DNA from: an uncultured Methanobrevibacter sp.
Lineage (GTDB): Archaea; Methanobacteriota; Methanobacteria; Methanobacteriales; Methanobacteriaceae
Length of the DNA stretch: 64,000 bases
Direction of reading: 5' to 3'
Assembly (NCBI GenBank): GCA_900318035.1
Contig: ONJC01000011.1
Span: forward strand, 1 to 64,000
This document shows, in pieces, positions 20,128 to 27,419 of this stretch. Within the stretch, counting starts at the first letter, position 1. Each line of letters starts with the position of its first letter. Made by a program: the position numbers and the translations under genes. Below the pieces are notes generated by a model that searched no databases, was not told the DNA's origin, and saw only the letters and a list, made by a program, of their open reading frames with translations.

Positions 20128-21189
20128 ATGAAAGCATTGTTAATTGTTACTGGAAGGGGCTTAGGTGGAGATGCCGCCGTAGCTCTTAATTTAATTAAAT
20201 CATTGGAAAAGAAAGGAGTTACCTGTGAAATCGCTCTCGATGAGACCGCTCCGGGATTATTATTTAAGAAGAACGGTTACTCCTGGCATAAAATATCCAT
20301 TCCTCAGGCAGGAGGGCATTCTGCAACCAAACTTTCCGCAGCAAAAGGAGCTTTAAAATTAATATCTGCTACAAACAAAGCAAGAAAATTAATAAAAAGT
20401 CAAAATTATGATTTTGTTGTAGGTGTTTTAGGTGGAGGCGCCATTGTAGGTTCATTAGGTGCTAAGGCCGCTAGGAAAAAAGCATTTTCATTAATTTCCA
20501 CTCCGCTGGATTCAAAAGTTTGCCCTAAATTCAATGAATGTTTTATCTTGCCTGAATTGAACATGTTCAGATGGGATGTGCTTCCTAAGAACATGGACAA
20601 GTCTTTTTATCCACTGCCTCAGAACGCAGGCTATGGTGATGCCGAGGAATGTCTTTCAAAATTAAGGGAGTTTCCGAACTTTGATGAAAACAAAAAAACT
20701 ATTGTATTTTCTTCAGGATCATCCATATTCAAAGGAATGGTCGATGCAATTTGCAAAGTCAGTGATTCTACAGATGAATATAACCTTGTTTTGGTTGGTA
20801 TCCCGTTAGAAGATGATGGTCTGGACGATATTGAAGGCAGAAACATAATTTATGCAGGCTATATTGACTGGATTAATCATCTATTCAAATTTGCCGATTT
20901 GGCAGTTTTAACTGATGACGGCGTTTCACTTCAGGAGTCACTGTGCTGTGAAACCCCAATTGTTGCACTGACTTATGTTAAATGGGGAAGATACCAGAAT
21001 ATGGCGGGGGTATTTAAGGGAGCCATTGTCGAATCTCCGGTTGATGATGTTTATGAAAGCATAGAATATGCATTCGATAATTATGATTCCATAAGTAAAA
21101 GTACTTTAAAATACGGTAAGCTTTGCCTGGAAGCCAGTGATGTTCTAGCCGAAAAAATGATAAAAAAAGTAAATGGTGGTAAATTATAA
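20128..21189 (+). CDS. MurG-like glycosyltransferase
   Basis: A 353-residue GT-B-fold protein related to MurG/GT28. The N-terminal glycine-rich loop (TGRGLGGDAAVALNL), GVLGGGAIVGSLGA near residue 100, and the C-terminal sugar-nucleotide region with E-S (TDDGVSLQESLCCETP near 270) fit. It would add the second sugar to the lipid-linked precursor made by the MraY-like enzyme. Its end overlaps the convergent oxidoreductase gene by 6 nt. The exact donor (UDP-GlcNAc or GalNAc) cannot be told from sequence. Confidence 0.8.
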   Translation: MKALLIVTGRGLGGDAAVALNLIKSLEKKGVTCEIALDETAPGLLFKKNGYSWHKISIPQAGGHSATKLSAAKGALKLISATNKARKLIKSQNYDFVVGVLGGGAIVGSLGAKAARKKAFSLISTPLDSKVCPKFNECFILPELNMFRWDVLPKNMDKSFYPLPQNAGYGDAEECLSKLREFPNFDENKKTIVFSSGSSIFKGMVDAICKVSDSTDEYNLVLVGIPLEDDGLDDIEGRNIIYAGYIDWINHLFKFADLAVLTDDGVSLQESLCCETPIVALTYVKWGRYQNMAGVFKGAIVESPVDDVYESIEYAFDNYDSISKSTLKYGKLCLEASDVLAEKMIKKVNGGKL

Positions 21190-22485
21190 CCACATATTTT
21201 TTATAATTTTATAATTTGAATCTGTAGATGGATGAACTTCTAAAAAGTCTCCATAATCATCTAAATCATAATCCATTCTCATTAAATATGATAGATATGC
21301 CACATCACTTGTTGATGATGGAGATATTGAATCAATCCTATTTATTTTATTGTTTTTGCTGTCGAATTCCACTTCAGTGTATCCTGTTTCACCTGCCAGA
21401 ATATTCCAAAATGAACCAGGTCCTGCAATTCCAGGTATTCCTATTGTGGCCTTGTCATCATCTGGGCATTCGGATTTTTCATTTTTAACAAAACTTGCTT
21501 CCATGTTCAAACTCAATGTTTGAGGAATGCAATTGTAGCTTACTTTATTTGCATATCCTGCCATATTCCTTGCAGCTGTGATGCCCTCCATTCTAGCTAC
21601 TGGGGTTAGCTGATATCCTCCAGTAACATCACCTGCAGCATATATATTCTCCACATTAGTTTTCATCATTTCATCTACTTTGATAGTTCTGTCACTGTTC
21701 AGCTCAACAATGTCCTTGGCAATTTCACTGTTTGGGGTCCTGCCTGTTGCAAAAAATGGAACTCCTTCAAGCTCTTTGCCGTCATCGGTTAAAACTTTAT
21801 CTTTAAATGCTTCACTGACATTGGTGTTTTCGATGATGTTTACATTCGGAATAATTTTTTTCAGGATGTAGCTTTTTGCATTTGCACCGATTTCCTTTAA
21901 AAATGTTGATCTTGCAAGAACATTTACTTCGCTGCCTAATGTTGAATAGATATTAGCTATCTCACATGCGATAATGCCTCCTCCAATGACATTCAGCTTT
22001 TCAGGGACTTTATCAATTTTTAAAATGTCTTTATTGGTGAGACCATATTCGCTGCCGGGGATATCTGGAATAAATGGGCGTGCTCCTGTGGCAATGAGTA
22101 AATTTTCATATTCGAAACTTTCACCGTTCACATTAACCGTTTGCCCATCAATGCTGGCTTCACCATAAATGATGTTGTTTCCGACACTTTCATTTTCCAT
22201 CTGGTTTAATTCACGAAGCATTTCCTGGGTTTCAACTATTTTTTCAACTATCTTTTCGTAGGAAATTTCAATCTGGCTTTTGAGAAATCCATAGTTGTTG
22301 AATTTGTTATTAGAATCAATGAATTTTGTAATGTCTGTTAATGCACAAATAACCATGCATCCCTCATTTAGGCAAGTACCTGCTATATGATTTTTTTCAA
22401 TTAAAGTAACTTCTTTTCCAAGTTTTCCAAGCTGCATGGAACCTAATCTTCCCGCAGGGCCGGAACCAATAACTATATTTTCCAT
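21184..22485 (-). CDS. FAD/NAD-dependent disulfide oxidoreductase (lipoamide dehydrogenase-like)
   Basis: A 433-residue pyridine-nucleotide disulfide oxidoreductase. It has the FAD-binding GSGPAG loop, the redox pair C38-LNEG-C43, an internal GGGIIACEIANIYSTLGSEV NAD-binding site, and the second FAD motif YAAGDVTG. The usual P-x-K after the second cysteine is replaced by MVIC. The C-terminal dimer domain seems shortened and the catalytic H-x-H-P-T is replaced by EVHPS, so it may not be a true lipoamide dehydrogenase. AGGTG precedes the start. Substrate unknown; methanogens lack the pyruvate dehydrogenase complex. Confidence 0.8.
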   Translation of the reverse strand: MENIVIGSGPAGRLGSMQLGKLGKEVTLIEKNHIAGTCLNEGCMVICALTDITKFIDSNNKFNNYGFLKSQIEISYEKIVEKIVETQEMLRELNQMENESVGNNIIYGEASIDGQTVNVNGESFEYENLLIATGARPFIPDIPGSEYGLTNKDILKIDKVPEKLNVIGGGIIACEIANIYSTLGSEVNVLARSTFLKEIGANAKSYILKKIIPNVNIIENTNVSEAFKDKVLTDDGKELEGVPFFATGRTPNSEIAKDIVELNSDRTIKVDEMMKTNVENIYAAGDVTGGYQLTPVARMEGITAARNMAGYANKVSYNCIPQTLSLNMEASFVKNEKSECPDDDKATIGIPGIAGPGSFWNILAGETGYTEVEFDSKNNKINRIDSISPSSTSDVAYLSYLMRMDYDLDDYGDFLEVHPSTDSNYKIIKNMWL

Positions 22486-22562
22486 TAAAACACCTGTTTA
22501 GTTAATTTTATATAATATCAATTTAGTAAATATAATATATTAAAATTTTTGGAGATGGAATT

Positions 22563-22826
22563 ATGTGTATCGCAGCACCCGCTCATGTTGTTGAAATTAA
22601 TCGAGAAGAAAATTGGTTATATGCTGATTTTGGTGGAGCAAGACAACAAGCAAAATTAGACTTATTGCCTGAGGTGGAAGTTGGAGATTATGTTCTTATC
22701 CATGCAGGCTATGCAATTGAAAAATTAACTGAAGAAGCTGCTAAAGAATCTTTAGAAGCTTGGGAAGAACTTTTAGAAATTCTTGAAGAAGAAGACAAAT
22801 TATTAGAACAAGAAAGAAATCAATAG
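22563..22826 (+). CDS. hypC: HypC/HupF hydrogenase maturation chaperone
   Basis: An 87-residue protein beginning [10 protein letters not shown]2 is the conserved cysteine that carries the Fe(CN)2CO unit with HypD and binds the immature large subunit of [NiFe]-hydrogenase. The [15 protein letters not shown] segment is a family hallmark. The C-terminus is an acidic helix. No other hyp gene is nearby. Its end overlaps the convergent ACT-domain gene by 7 nt. Confidence 0.93.
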   Translation: MCIAAPAHVVEINREENWLYADFGGARQQAKLDLLPEVEVGDYVLIHAGYAIEKLTEEAAKESLEAWEELLEILEEEDKLLEQERNQ

Positions 22827-23323
22827 ATTGACACTCTTGTTACTCCTTTTATTTTTAAAAATTCATTTATTAAATCGCCTTTTACTGGTTCTTCTGTTAT
22901 TATTGTTAATAATGGACTTTTTTGAAGCTCGGTATCTTCAGCATAAGCCTGTCTTATGCCAATTCTTTTTTGTGTAATTAGATTTGTTGTTGCAGCAAGT
23001 ATTCCCTCACTTTCGGATCCTACTTCTATCTCAATTACTCCCAGTTCCAAATTCTTTGCAATATTCTTTAGAAGTGTTCCTGCAGGGATAATGTTTGAAA
23101 ATAAATTGTTCAGTTCATCATCTTCTTGAATTATTTTGATTGTTGATTTAATTGCTCTTCTATCAACTTCTGCTGCAGTAGCTAAAGCCTTATCGCTTAT
23201 TTTTAAGTTTCCGCAATAGATTTTACCTTCTTCATTAATGCATAATCCTAATTCGATCATTTTTTCTGCAACTCTCATTCGTGCAGGATATTTTTTAAAT
23301 TTCTCATTTATCTTTTCCCACAT
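22820..23323 (-). CDS. ACT-domain predicted regulator of amino acid metabolism
   Basis: About 167 residues. The N-terminal part has a helix-turn-helix-like segment ([12 protein letters not shown]...[17 protein letters not shown]), and the C-terminal part resembles an ACT domain ([45 protein letters not shown]). This matches the archaeal group described as predicted regulators of amino acid metabolism. The ATG at 23323 is preferred ([15 protein letters not shown]); a TTG at 23356 is an alternative. The target is unknown. Confidence 0.72.
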   Translation of the reverse strand: MWEKINEKFKKYPARMRVAEKMIELGLCINEEGKIYCGNLKISDKALATAAEVDRRAIKSTIKIIQEDDELNNLFSNIIPAGTLLKNIAKNLELGVIEIEVGSESEGILAATTNLITQKRIGIRQAYAEDTELQKSPLLTIITEEPVKGDLINEFLKIKGVTRVSIY

Positions 23324-23488
23324 TTTAATCATCATTCCAACTTTTTGTACATTCAAGTTAAATTATGTTCTTGAAAGTATATAAAAATTGTCATGAAAGT
23401 TTGTCGTTTGAAATGAAGTTTTTAAAATGAGTAAAATTTTGATAAAATTGTCAGGAAATGTGAAAAATTCTTAAAAATAGTTAGAAGT

Positions 23489-23562
23489 AGGCTAGATGGG
23501 ATTCGAACCCATGACCTCCCGGTTATCAGCCGAGCGCGCTAACCAAGCTGTGCCACTAGCCT
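23489..23562 (-). tRNA. tRNA-Ile (GAU)
   Basis: The acceptor stem AGGCTAG pairs with CTAGCCT. The T arm contains GGTTCGAATCC. The anticodon stem CCGGT/GCCGG-type loop carries GAT at 23525-23527. No intron is seen and the CCA is not encoded. The gene is alone between protein genes, with a strong promoter and a 16-bp palindrome upstream. Confidence 0.95.
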
Positions 23563-23574
23563 ATGAAATATGTG

Positions 23575-23590
23575 TGACAGTTAACTGTCA
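23575..23590. promoter_or_regulatory. 16-bp palindrome between the tRNA-Ile promoter and gene
   Basis: TGACAGTTAACTGTCA is a perfect palindrome, extended by GTG/CAC with one bulged base. It begins 13 bp upstream of the mature tRNA 5' end and lies close to the expected transcription start. It could be an operator or a 5'-leader hairpin. Confidence 0.6.
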
Positions 23591-23611
23591 ACACTTATAC
23601 TTATATTAATT

Positions 23612-23631
23612 ACTATATATAACTTTTTCGG
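23612..23631 (-). promoter_or_regulatory. tRNA-Ile promoter (BRE + TATA)
   Basis: On the minus strand CGAAAAAG is followed by TTATATATAG, an excellent archaeal BRE/TATA match, about 55 nt upstream of the tRNA. Transcription would start near 23594. Confidence 0.75.
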
Positions 23632-23664
23632 TTATTTGTAGAATTAACTAAGATTTTTGAAAAT

Positions 23665-23949
23665 TTATCTATTAATCATTTCGTTAATGGAGTCTGCCAT
23701 AGCATGTCCTTCAACGATAATTTTTGCATTTTCAATGCCTTCAACGTTTTCAGCTCTAATTTTAGCATCAGCTGCAATACGTGTGATACTCATACAACCA
23801 GGGTTGGTTGGTTTAAGTGTAATTTCAGCTTGGTCTCCGTCTACAGTAATATTTTGTACAATACCCATTTCTACAATACTTACGCCCATGTGAGGGTCGT
23901 TGATTACAGAAACAGCATCTTTAATATCATTCACTAAATCTTCTGACAT
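23665..23949 (-). CDS. DUF59/MIP18 family iron-sulfur assembly protein
   Basis: A 94-residue protein of the DUF59 (MIP18/PaaD) group. The family pattern VINDPHMGVSIVEMGIV is near the N-terminus and NPGCMS carries the conserved cysteine in the T-x-P-G-C position. It takes part in iron-sulfur cluster assembly or transfer in archaea and eukaryotes. The ribosome site AGGAGA precedes the ATG and there is a TATA box at 23994-24002. It stands alone in its transcript. Confidence 0.88.
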   Translation of the reverse strand: MSEDLVNDIKDAVSVINDPHMGVSIVEMGIVQNITVDGDQAEITLKPTNPGCMSITRIAADAKIRAENVEGIENAKIIVEGHAMADSINEMINR

Positions 23950-23993
23950 AAGTTGTCTCCTAATTTTTTGTATTTATGTATTTTTTATTAATG

Positions 23994-24002
23994 GTATATA
24001 AA
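23994..24002 (-). promoter_or_regulatory. TATA box of the DUF59 gene
   Basis: Minus-strand TTTATATAC, about 45 nt upstream of the start codon, immediately after the end of the upstream arcS gene. Confidence 0.6.
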
Positions 24003-24911
24003 TTATTTTACTCGATGTTTAATTTTCACACCAATACCATTGTCACATTCTTCCATTTCACGACCTGTCATTATAGCTTTGCCGACTCCAACGACATCAT
24101 CATCTTTGACTACAACAACTTCATCGTTTGGAATAATATTATGGTCTGCTTTATCAATTCCCGGAGCAAAAACAGTATTTGTGGTTAAATCAAAATCAAT
24201 GTTGACAATATTGATTCCCAAATCCTTTAAAATTTCTCCACCGGGTAAATTTAATCTGAATAATCCATAATCTTTATTTAATAATGCCAATTGAGTTCCA
24301 TTTGATAAAACTCTTTTATGATACATTCCTTTGGTTTTAACATTATCCGGAATGAATTTATCTCCCATTTCACCAAATTGATATTTTGCAATTGATCTTA
24401 ACTCATGCAAAGTTTTTTCTCTTCTGTTAACTCTTTGATGTTTTTTAAGTTCCATTCTTAAATTATAAAGGGAATCCGGTGAAGTGGGTCTTTCATCAAC
24501 ACAGACATTCACAAAATCATCGAGATACGCTTCTGCAGATTGCAAATATCCTCCTGCGAGATTGGCTACAACTGTTTTTCCTTTTGTATATTTTTCTATT
24601 AGTTTTCCGCTTTCTTCAATTTCATCTGAGGACCATTTGCCTGTTGTACTCACGTCATAGGATTGTATTGGAAATGTGTTTTCAAGTTCTCTCGGACAGA
24701 TTCCAAAAGGGGATGTTACAATAAGCTCCTGATAAGATCTTGTTAGTTTTCTAAATTTCTGATGGGATTTTGAGTTGGAATAAGGTTTTTTCATACTGCA
24801 GGGCAATAGAACAACAGTATCTCCGAGAGGTTTCATCATTTCCATTCTTTGTCTCCATCTAACAGCTTCCGGACGGTACAATGATTCTTCGCTTGAGCAT
24901 ATTACTTTCAT
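24003..24911 (-). CDS. arcS: archaeosine synthase ArcS, short form
   Basis: Converts preQ0 at position 15 of tRNA toward archaeosine. The diagnostic ArcS motif PC-x3-KPY-x2-S-x2-H is exact (P37-C38-SMK-KPY-SN-S-KS-H50). A C-terminal PUA-type RNA-binding domain (about 225-300, NDEVVVVKDDDVVGVGKAIM) follows. At 302 residues it lacks the N-terminal TGT-like half of long ArcS proteins, so it is either a naturally split form or relies on a separate TGT. Two nucleotides separate it from the upstream HD gene, indicating an operon HD-arcS (probably with tfe). Confidence 0.82.
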   Translation of the reverse strand: MKVICSSEESLYRPEAVRWRQRMEMMKPLGDTVVLLPCSMKKPYSNSKSHQKFRKLTRSYQELIVTSPFGICPRELENTFPIQSYDVSTTGKWSSDEIEESGKLIEKYTKGKTVVANLAGGYLQSAEAYLDDFVNVCVDERPTSPDSLYNLRMELKKHQRVNRREKTLHELRSIAKYQFGEMGDKFIPDNVKTKGMYHKRVLSNGTQLALLNKDYGLFRLNLPGGEILKDLGINIVNIDFDLTTNTVFAPGIDKADHNIIPNDEVVVVKDDDVVGVGKAIMTGREMEECDNGIGVKIKHRVK

Positions 24912-24913
24912 TT

Positions 24914-25411
24914 TTATTCCTCAAATGGTTTAATCAGTTCATTATCAAGTTCAATTAATCTTTTAATATTGTCATCGGGATTTTCAATTCGTCTTTTCCA
25001 TTTTTCTATAACAAAATCAAGATCCACCTCTTCGTTGCCGCTCACCAGATTATCTGCATGTGCAACAATTTTTTCTTCAAGTGTTTGCGGAACATATGAT
25101 TTTTCTCCAAGACCCAAATCTTTAGCTTCGCTTTCTGTGATTCCTGCGCCGATATGTCTTTCGATGATATTCAGGACATCTTCGCCGTATCCATATCCTC
25201 TGGCGATTTCAACTCCCACTATTGCATGAGTGATGCCATGAGTTCTGGACCTGCCGATATCATGTAAAAGTGCTCCTTTTTGGATTAAATCACAATCTGC
25301 ATTATCAAAATTAGAAGCTATTTTCATAGCTTTTGCACAGACCGCTTTCGAATGTTCGATGACATTTTCAGGAGTATTTTCTTTTTTAAGTAATTCAATC
25401 TCTCTATTCAT
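24914..25411 (-). CDS. HD-domain phosphohydrolase (TIGR00295-like)
   Basis: A 165-residue metal-dependent phosphohydrolase of the HD type. Metal ligands appear in order: H19 (VIEHSKAV), HD (LLHDIGRSRTHG), H (ERHIGAG) and D in VAHADNLVSG. The archaeal subgroup has no proven substrate. It overlaps the tfe start region by 4 nt (ATGA type) and precedes arcS by 2 nt, so it is part of a tfe-HD-arcS operon. Confidence 0.83.
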   Translation of the reverse strand: MNREIELLKKENTPENVIEHSKAVCAKAMKIASNFDNADCDLIQKGALLHDIGRSRTHGITHAIVGVEIARGYGYGEDVLNIIERHIGAGITESEAKDLGLGEKSYVPQTLEEKIVAHADNLVSGNEEVDLDFVIEKWKRRIENPDDNIKRLIELDNELIKPFEE

Positions 25412-26079
25412 CGTTTTTCTACTTTTTTGGTAAATGCTTTCAAATCTTTATCAATTTGTTTTATTTGGCTTTCGATGTTTTCTATTATTGGAGCATTGTC
25501 CTGAAATTCCACTTCCTCACCGCATGGGCAGAAGAAGTCTTCATCGGAAGCTTCATCAAAATTGTATCTGACATGTCCAAGAGGGCAGACGAAAAATATA
25601 TTGTTTCTTTCTTCCTCTAATTTTTCATTCAGATTTGATTTTTTCTCTTCGCAGTCTCTTTTAATTTTATTAATCAATTCTTCTTCATCAAATTTCCAAG
25701 AATAAGTAAACCATTGGGTTTCAGGATTTTTACTTCTTTTGTAATTTGCAATTTTTAAATCATAAAGCTTGTATAATATTTTTCTGACGATATTTAATTT
25801 GATGCCGGTTTTCTCAGCAATTTTTTCATCGGTTTCAATACCGTCAATTAAAGATTGAATGATTGGTATGATGGTTTTTTCAACGGTATTTTTAATATCC
25901 TCAACAATATATTGAATTTCTTCAGGAGGAAGTTCCAATGCTCGTATGAGATTATCAATTCCTTCGGGGATTTCTTCTTCAGGATGATATCTTTCCCTAA
26001 AATTTTTTTTAAGAGTTTCTTCGTGGTCTTTTTCAACAATTTTTGATAATAATTCCTTCACTAATGGATCTTCTATCAT
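25408..26079 (-). CDS. tfe: transcription factor TFE (TFIIE alpha homologue)
   Basis: A 223-residue initiation factor that helps open promoters with TBP and TFB. The N-terminal winged helix (about 55-135; TDEKIAEKTGIKLNIVRKILYKL) and the following coiled coil are standard. The zinc ribbon is unusual: the first knuckle reads C165-PLG-H169 and the second C184-P-C186, so the normal CxxC...CxxC is replaced by C, H, C, C with altered spacing. The preceding N-terminal 45 residues are charged. It is the first gene of its operon. Confidence 0.92.
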   Translation of the reverse strand: MIEDPLVKELLSKIVEKDHEETLKKNFRERYHPEEEIPEGIDNLIRALELPPEEIQYIVEDIKNTVEKTIIPIIQSLIDGIETDEKIAEKTGIKLNIVRKILYKLYDLKIANYKRSKNPETQWFTYSWKFDEEELINKIKRDCEEKKSNLNEKLEEERNNIFFVCPLGHVRYNFDEASDEDFFCPCGEEVEFQDNAPIIENIESQIKQIDKDLKAFTKKVEKR

Positions 26080-26219
26080 TTATTTTCCCCTATGCATTAA
26101 TAGTTGATATTATCATATTTGAAAATAAAAATTAAATAAATATAAATTATGATAAAATACTATTGTTTAGTTCTGTTTTTTTTATTATAAAAACATAACT
26201 AATTTTTCTATTCATAAAA

Positions 26220-27419
26220 TCAATATTCATTTAAGATATCCAATAGATTTTCAATAATATACTCGACTTCCTCATCAGTCAATGTAGAATATATTGGCAG
26301 GCTAATTTCGTTTTTAAACAGGTTGTATGCATTAGGATAGTCATCAATATCAAAGCCTAAATTTTTATAGGCAGTCAATAACGGAAGCGGTTTGTAGTGA
26401 ACGTTGGTGCTCACTCCCCTTTCCTCCATTTTGATTATAATTTCATTCCTGTCTTCCAATGTGGCATCTTTAATCCTTGCAAGGTATAAATGTCCTGATG
26501 ATTTTGAGGATTCGGTTGTGTGCACAGGTGTGATTAATTTGGAGCCTGCAAAGCCATTTTCATATTTTTCAATAATCTCATGCCTTCTTTTTAACATTGA
26601 GTCATATCTCTCGATTTGGGCAAGCCCAATGCCTGCCTGCACGTCAGTCATATTGCATTTATATGCCGGCAGAAGAATGTCATATTCCCATGATCCCTTT
26701 TGAGTCTTTTCCAGTGCATCCTTTGTCTGTCCGTGGAGTGAGAGAATTTGATATTTCTTGTAGATTTTTGCACTGTCCAATCCTGCATGATTTTTCCAGG
26801 TGACAGCTCCTCCTTCTGCGGTTGTTAAGTTTTTAACGGCATGGAATGAAAAGCAAGTGAAATCTGCAATATTTCCTGCTTTTTTGTTGTTTTGAACTGC
26901 ACCAAAACCGTGAGCGCAATCTGCAACAATGATTATCCTGTCGAAAACTTTTTGAAGGTCATTGTCGGCTGTGAACAGCTCCCTTTTGCTTTCGATTATT
27001 TCAAATATTTTATCATAGTCACATAAAATTCCTGCAATGTCAACTGGGATTATGACCTTGGTTTTGTCGGTAATTGCATTGCTCATTAATTCATAGTCCA
27101 TTTCCTGTTTGTCTTTTTGACTGTCCACCATTACTGGTGTTGCTCCAACATGGCATATTACGCTGCATGTTGCTGTGTATGTGTAAGCGGGTACAATGAC
27201 TTCGTCTCCCTTTCCGATGCCCAGTAATCTTAAGGTCATTTCAAGAGCGGTGGTTGCAGCACTCAAACAGACGGTTTTATCGCTGCCGCAATACTCTGTT
27301 ATTCTTCTTTCGAATTCCTTTGTTTTCGGTCCGGTTGTAATCCAACCTGATTTCAATGCTTCGACTACTTCTTCAATTTCTCTTTCTGTAATGTCTGGGG
27401 GTGAAAATGGTATGTTCAT
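26220..27419 (-). CDS. DegT/DnrJ/EryC1-family sugar aminotransferase
   Basis: A PLP-dependent aminotransferase of 399 residues acting on nucleotide keto-sugars. Family marks are FSPPDITEREIEEVVEALKSGWITTGP near the N-terminus, the VPAYTYTAT segment, ADCAHGFGA (the PLP-contacting aspartate) and the internal aldimine region CFSFHAVKNLTTAEGG with its lysine. It resembles PseC-type enzymes, which aminate the 4-keto-6-deoxy sugar made by a UDP-GlcNAc 4,6-dehydratase. That dehydratase is encoded directly upstream with a 4-nt overlap, supporting sequential action. Confidence 0.88.
   Translation of the reverse strand: MNIPFSPPDITEREIEEVVEALKSGWITTGPKTKEFERRITEYCGSDKTVCLSAATTALEMTLRLLGIGKGDEVIVPAYTYTATCSVICHVGATPVMVDSQKDKQEMDYELMSNAITDKTKVIIPVDIAGILCDYDKIFEIIESKRELFTADNDLQKVFDRIIIVADCAHGFGAVQNNKKAGNIADFTCFSFHAVKNLTTAEGGAVTWKNHAGLDSAKIYKKYQILSLHGQTKDALEKTQKGSWEYDILLPAYKCNMTDVQAGIGLAQIERYDSMLKRRHEIIEKYENGFAGSKLITPVHTTESSKSSGHLYLARIKDATLEDRNEIIIKMEERGVSTNVHYKPLPLLTAYKNLGFDIDDYPNAYNLFKNEISLPIYSTLTDEEVEYIIENLLDILNEY

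Noticed and set aside
21171..21194. Terminator hairpin at the MurG-like/oxidoreductase junction
   Set aside because: Only a 5-bp stem (GTGGT/ACCAC) is present, weaker than the other convergent junctions, so it was not listed as a feature.
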